This document shows, one piece after another, positions 60,955-64,000 of a stretch of DNA of 64,000 bases. A program made the position numbers and the translations under genes. The number at the start of each line of letters is the position of its first letter. Positions within the stretch are counted from its first letter, which is position 1. The notes beneath the pieces are model-generated. The model made no database searches, was not told the DNA's origin, and saw nothing but the letters and a program-made list of their open reading frames with translations. The DNA comes from Microbacterium cremeum (lineage in GTDB: Bacteria; Actinomycetota; Actinomycetes; Actinomycetales; Microbacteriaceae), in the NCBI RefSeq assembly GCF_015277855.1, contig NZ_CP063812.1, positions 434,001-498,000 of the forward strand. The letters are read 5' to 3'.

Positions 60955-62094
60955 ATGACCGGCACCGTCGTGATCGCCCCCGACTCCTTCAAGGGCACGA
61001 TCGCGGCCGCGGCCGCAGCAGAGGCGATCGCCGAGGGGTGGCGCCGCGAGCGTCCGTCGGACGACGTGCGCCTCCTGCCGATGGCCGACGGCGGCGAAGG
61101 CACGGTGGACGCGTTCGCGACAGCCGTGCCCGGGGCCCGCCGAATGCCGGTCACCGTGACGGGGCCGGAGGGGGCGCCGGTCGAGGCATCCTGGGTCCGC
61201 CTCCCGCCGACGGCCGACGCGACGGCCGACGCGCCGGGTGGAACCGGCGTCGTCGAGCTCGCGAGCGCCAGCGGCATCGAACTGCTCGGCACGCCGCCGC
61301 GCCTGCGCCCGTTCGACGCGCACACGCGCGGATTCGGCGAGGCGATCGCGGCCGCCCTCGCGAGCGGGGTCTCGCGGCTGGTGCTGGGCATCGGGTCGAG
61401 TGCGTCGACCGACGGCGGGGCCGGCCTGCTGACGGCGCTGGGGGCGCGATTCACGGATGCCTCGGACTCGCCGATCGCCGACGGCGCGCGCGGGCTCGCC
61501 ACGGTGTCGCGCGCCGACCTGTCGCGGCTCGCTCCGCTCCCGCCGCAGGGCGCGACGGTGCTCAGCGACGTGACGAACCCGCTCCTCGGCGAGCACGGCG
61601 CCGCCGCGGTGTTCGGACCGCAGAAGGGCGCGGCGACCGACGACGTCGCGGTTCTCGACGCCGCGCTCGCCCGGCTGGCGTCGCTGCTCGGCGCGGACCC
61701 GGACGCGCCCGGCGCGGGCGCCGCCGGAGGTGCCGGATTCGGTCTCCTGGCGTGGGGCGCCCGGCTCGTGCCCGGTTCGGCGGCGGTGGCCGAGCTCATC
61801 GGACTCGACGACGCGGTGGCCGCGGCATCCGTCGTCGTGACCGGCGAAGGGTCGTACGACGGGCAGTCCGCCGCGGGCAAGGTACCCGCCCACGTCGGCG
61901 CGGTGGCCGCGGCCGCGGGAGTGCCGGTCGCACTCGTGGCCGGGCGCATCGCCCCGGACGCCGACGTCGCGGGCTTCGCCGCGACGGCTTCGCTCACCGA
62001 GCTCGCAGGCTCGAGCCGGGGTGCGATGGCCGACCCCGTGCGCTGGCTCACCGAGGCCGGCGCCGCGCTCGCCCGGAGCCTCTCCGACGGCTGA
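60955..62094 (+). CDS. Glycerate kinase (GlxK/GarK type)
   Basis: Enzyme of 379 aa phosphorylating D-glycerate, feeding sugar-acid or glyoxylate-derived carbon into glycolysis. It starts IAPDSFKGTIAAAAAAEAIA, has MADGGEGTVDAF, the Gly-rich LGIGSSASTDGGAG and VTGEGSYDGQSAAGKVPAHV, all family hallmarks. The ATG at 60955 follows GAGGAG by about 9 nt. It is divergent from the ThuA-like gene. A nearby aldehyde dehydrogenase for sugar-acid semialdehydes fits a shared sugar-acid theme. Confidence 0.92.
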   Translation: MTGTVVIAPDSFKGTIAAAAAAEAIAEGWRRERPSDDVRLLPMADGGEGTVDAFATAVPGARRMPVTVTGPEGAPVEASWVRLPPTADATADAPGGTGVVELASASGIELLGTPPRLRPFDAHTRGFGEAIAAALASGVSRLVLGIGSSASTDGGAGLLTALGARFTDASDSPIADGARGLATVSRADLSRLAPLPPQGATVLSDVTNPLLGEHGAAAVFGPQKGAATDDVAVLDAALARLASLLGADPDAPGAGAAGGAGFGLLAWGARLVPGSAAVAELIGLDDAVAAASVVVTGEGSYDGQSAAGKVPAHVGAVAAAAGVPVALVAGRIAPDADVAGFAATASLTELAGSSRGAMADPVRWLTEAGAALARSLSDG

Positions 62095-62169
62095 GCCGCC
62101 GCGGTGTCTGCCGGACCGCCGTCCGGCATGCCCGGGGTTCGGCATCTCGCGTTCGGCATCCGTCGTGGT

Positions 62170-62254
62170 TGCGAAAACACCAGTCCGTCGTGCGACACGC
62201 CGGGTGTGGCACGACTCTGTCGGCGTGTCGGCGTGACCGACTGGTGTTTTCGCA
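62170..62254. repeat. 85-bp element with perfect 16-bp terminal inverted repeats
   Basis: TGCGAAAACACCAGTC (62170-62185) and its exact complement (62239-62254) flank a region that itself contains GACACGCCG/CGGCGTGTC-type symmetry. It lies 75 bp after the glycerate kinase and could act as a terminator, but its structure is that of a palindromic mobile-type element. Confidence 0.8.
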
Positions 62255-62261
62255 CGAGGCG

Positions 62262-62420
62262 ACCGCCGCCCCGCCGACCGCCGCCCCGCCGACCGCCCGA
62301 CCACCGCCCCGCCGACCCGCCGACCGCCGCCCCGCCGACCGCCGCCCGCCGACCGCGCCCCGCCGACCGCGCCCCGCCGACCGCCCGACACGCCGGCCCG
62401 CCGACCGCCCGACCCGCCGC
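62262..62420. repeat. GC-rich degenerate tandem repeat
   Basis: Units such as CCGCCGACCGCCGCCC repeat irregularly. The tract is non-coding and fills the rest of the 62095-62442 gap between convergent genes. Confidence 0.75.
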
Positions 62421-62442
62421 GGCGCCGGAGGGGTTTCCCGGC

Positions 62443-63888
62443 TCAGGGCACCTGCAGCACGCCGTTGCGGCGGTGCGGCAGCGTCGTGAGCGACTCGTCG
62501 CGCAGCACGGGAGGCAGCAGGGCCGCCGGGGCGTCCTGGAAGACGATCGGGCGCAGGAAGCGCCGGATCGCGGTGGCGCCCACCGAGGTGTGCAGCGAGG
62601 TGGTGGCGGGCCACGGTCCGCCGTGCTGCTGCGACCACGTCACGGCGACGCCCGTCGGCCACCCGGCGAAGAGCACACGGCCGGCCTTGCGCTCGAGCAC
62701 CGAGAGCACCGCGGCGACGTCGTCGCCCGACTCGGAGTGCAGCGTGCCGGTGAGCGATCCCGGCACCGCGTGCAGCGCGGTGAGCAGCTCGGCCTCCGAC
62801 GAGTAGCGCACCAGGAGGGTGACCGGCCCGAAGCACTCCTCGAGGAGCGTCTCGGGGCGCGCGGCGACGGCCGCGGCATCCGTCGCCAGCACCACCGGCT
62901 GGGCGGCGCCCGACTCCGCCGGAAGACCCTGCGCGACGATCGACACCGACGGGTCGGCTTCGAGGTGCTCGATGCCTGCCGGGAACGCCGATGTGATGCG
63001 GTCGGTGAGCAGGGGTCCGCCCGCGGCGCCTGCCGCGAAGCCCGCCATGAGCTCTTCGAAGCCGGCGCCCTCCGGCACGAACACGACGCCGGGCTTCGTG
63101 CAGAACTGACCGACGCCGAGGGTGAACGATCCGACGAGCCCCTGCGCGAGCGCCTCGCCGCGCGCGGCGACGGCGGCCGGCGTGATCACGACCGGGTTGA
63201 CCGAGCCCAGCTCGCCGTAGAACGGGATGGGGTCGGGACGCCCGGCGGCGAGATCGAACAGGGCACGGCCGCCGCCGAGCGAGCCGGTGAAGCCGGCGGC
63301 CTGGATGACCGGATGCCGCACCAGGGCGTTGCCGGCCTCTCGCCCTTCGACGAGCGCGAGCGAGCCGGCGGGGGCGCCCGCGGCGACGAGGGCCTCGCCG
63401 ACGATCGCGGCGGTGCGCTCCGACAGGCGCGGATGCCCCGAGTGCGCCTTCACGATGACCGGGTTGCCGGCCGCGAGGGCCGACGCGGTGTCGCCGCCGG
63501 CGACCGAGAACGCGAACGGGAAGTTCGAGGCCGAGAACACCGCGACGGGTCCGACGCCGACGAGCATGCGTCGCAGGTCCGGCCGCGGCGGCACCGCCGA
63601 CGGATCGGCGTCGTCGACGGTGAGTTCGAGGTACGAGCCCTCCTCCACGACCGAGGCGAACAGCCGGAGCTGCCCGGTGGTGCGGCCCACCTCGCCGCGC
63701 AGGCGGGGCTCGCCGAGCCGCGTCTCCTCGTCGGCGATCGCGACGAGCTCGTCGATGTGCGCGTCGAGGGCGTCCGCGGCCGCGCGCAGCCACGCGGCGC
63801 GGGTCGCGGCATCCGTCGCCCGCCAGATCGGGGCCGCAGCAGCGGCGGCATTCGCGAGGGCGTCGAGCTCTTCAGGGGTGGTGGTCAT
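62443..63888 (-). CDS. Aldehyde dehydrogenase, alpha-ketoglutarate semialdehyde type
   Basis: NADP-dependent dehydrogenase of 481 aa resembling enzymes that oxidise 2,5-dioxovalerate at the end of non-phosphorylative pentose or glucarate pathways. FSASNFPFAFSVAGGDTASA, FTGSLGGGRALFDLA, the catalytic Glu in FYGELGSVNPVV and the catalytic Cys in GVGQFCTKPGVVF are visible. AAAGGA lies upstream of the ATG at 63888. A further minus-strand gene ends 65 bp upstream, so this is probably the second gene of a sugar-acid catabolic operon. Confidence 0.88.
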   Translation of the reverse strand: MTTTPEELDALANAAAAAAPIWRATDAATRAAWLRAAADALDAHIDELVAIADEETRLGEPRLRGEVGRTTGQLRLFASVVEEGSYLELTVDDADPSAVPPRPDLRRMLVGVGPVAVFSASNFPFAFSVAGGDTASALAAGNPVIVKAHSGHPRLSERTAAIVGEALVAAGAPAGSLALVEGREAGNALVRHPVIQAAGFTGSLGGGRALFDLAAGRPDPIPFYGELGSVNPVVITPAAVAARGEALAQGLVGSFTLGVGQFCTKPGVVFVPEGAGFEELMAGFAAGAAGGPLLTDRITSAFPAGIEHLEADPSVSIVAQGLPAESGAAQPVVLATDAAAVAARPETLLEECFGPVTLLVRYSSEAELLTALHAVPGSLTGTLHSESGDDVAAVLSVLERKAGRVLFAGWPTGVAVTWSQQHGGPWPATTSLHTSVGATAIRRFLRPIVFQDAPAALLPPVLRDESLTTLPHRRNGVLQVP

Positions 63889-63953
63889 GTCGGTGTCCTT
63901 TCGGAGCGTGCGGGCGAGTCGAGGGGGATGGCGTGGCTCGTTCCCGGGGCGAT

Positions 63954-64000
63954 TCAGGAGAAGCGGATGCCGAGCCCGGCGTGCTCGACCTCGGTCAGGG
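63954..64000 (-). CDS. C-terminal end of an unidentified gene (runs off the window)
   Basis: The minus strand reads LTEVEHAGLGIRFS followed by a TGA at 63954-63956. Codon choice looks coding. Too little is present for a product name. It is probably co-transcribed with the aldehyde dehydrogenase, 65 bp downstream. Confidence 0.45.
   Translation of the reverse strand, partial: LTEVEHAGLGIRFS

Overview
The window is very GC-rich, gene-dense DNA from an actinobacterium. Third-position GC bias, frequent leaderless starts (a TANNNT hexamer 6-7 nt before the start codon), an LAxTG-type surface protein, a CebR-type operator and the constant recurrence of the heptamer GGATGCC/GGCATCC together suggest Microbacteriaceae, most likely Microbacterium. 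That placement is an inference. No rRNA, tRNA, CRISPR array, integrase or transposase was seen.

Layout. 1-5225: a FadR-type regulator (1395-2132) with an MFS importer and two nucleoside-hydrolase-like proteins; three copies of one operator tie the MFS promoter, the regulator and the hydrolase pair together. 5250-19062: a plant-saccharide locus with a GH43, a serine hydrolase and a GH3; an oligopeptide-type ABC transporter for which a glycoside ligand is inferred (binding protein, permease, permease-ATPase fusion, ATPase); and a divergent TetR regulator translationally coupled to a GH2 enzyme.

19158-31972: a compact contractile injection system of about 12.8 kb. In order: two paralogous single-pass membrane proteins, a cap/terminator-like protein with a carboxypeptidase-regulatory-like domain, sheath, tube, a low-complexity protein, a LysM adaptor, a VgrG-like hub/spike, a PAAR-like tip, a gp25-like wedge, a baseplate-J protein fused to a propeller-like C-terminus, a tail-I-like protein and two small membrane proteins. 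No AAA+ ATPase, tape measure or fibre gene was recognised. From the sheath onward almost all genes overlap or abut. Membrane proteins sit at both ends, which makes a membrane-attached or cytoplasmic device plausible. This is the most interesting part of the window.

32019-47427: housekeeping and accessory genes, namely membrane proteins, a D-Ala-D-Ala carboxypeptidase, an MFS/MarR pair, a lipase-like hydrolase, a secreted GH6 cellulase behind a perfect CebR-type operator, a lipoate ligase coupled to a DNA methyltransferase that has absorbed a palindromic element, a flavin-dependent (LLM) oxidoreductase, and a second TetR/hydrolase/GH3 module. 47557-51148: a wall-anchored lamin-tail/phytase-like protein behind an apparent PHO box, broken by one frameshift. 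51245-54561: a chloroperoxidase-type hydrolase and a TetR-controlled ABC exporter. 54894-59889: galactose (Leloir) genes galK, galT and galE with a LacI-type regulator that also carries a frameshift. 60174-64000: a ThuA-like protein, a glycerate kinase, an aldehyde dehydrogenase of the ketoglutarate-semialdehyde type, and the end of another gene.

The intergenic regions are rich in palindromic or tandem repeats of several families (2255-2572, 39496-39596, 52240-52473, 54612-54897, 58391-58875, 62170-62254). Two similar palindromic elements lie inside reading frames (23778-24004 and 40961-41033).
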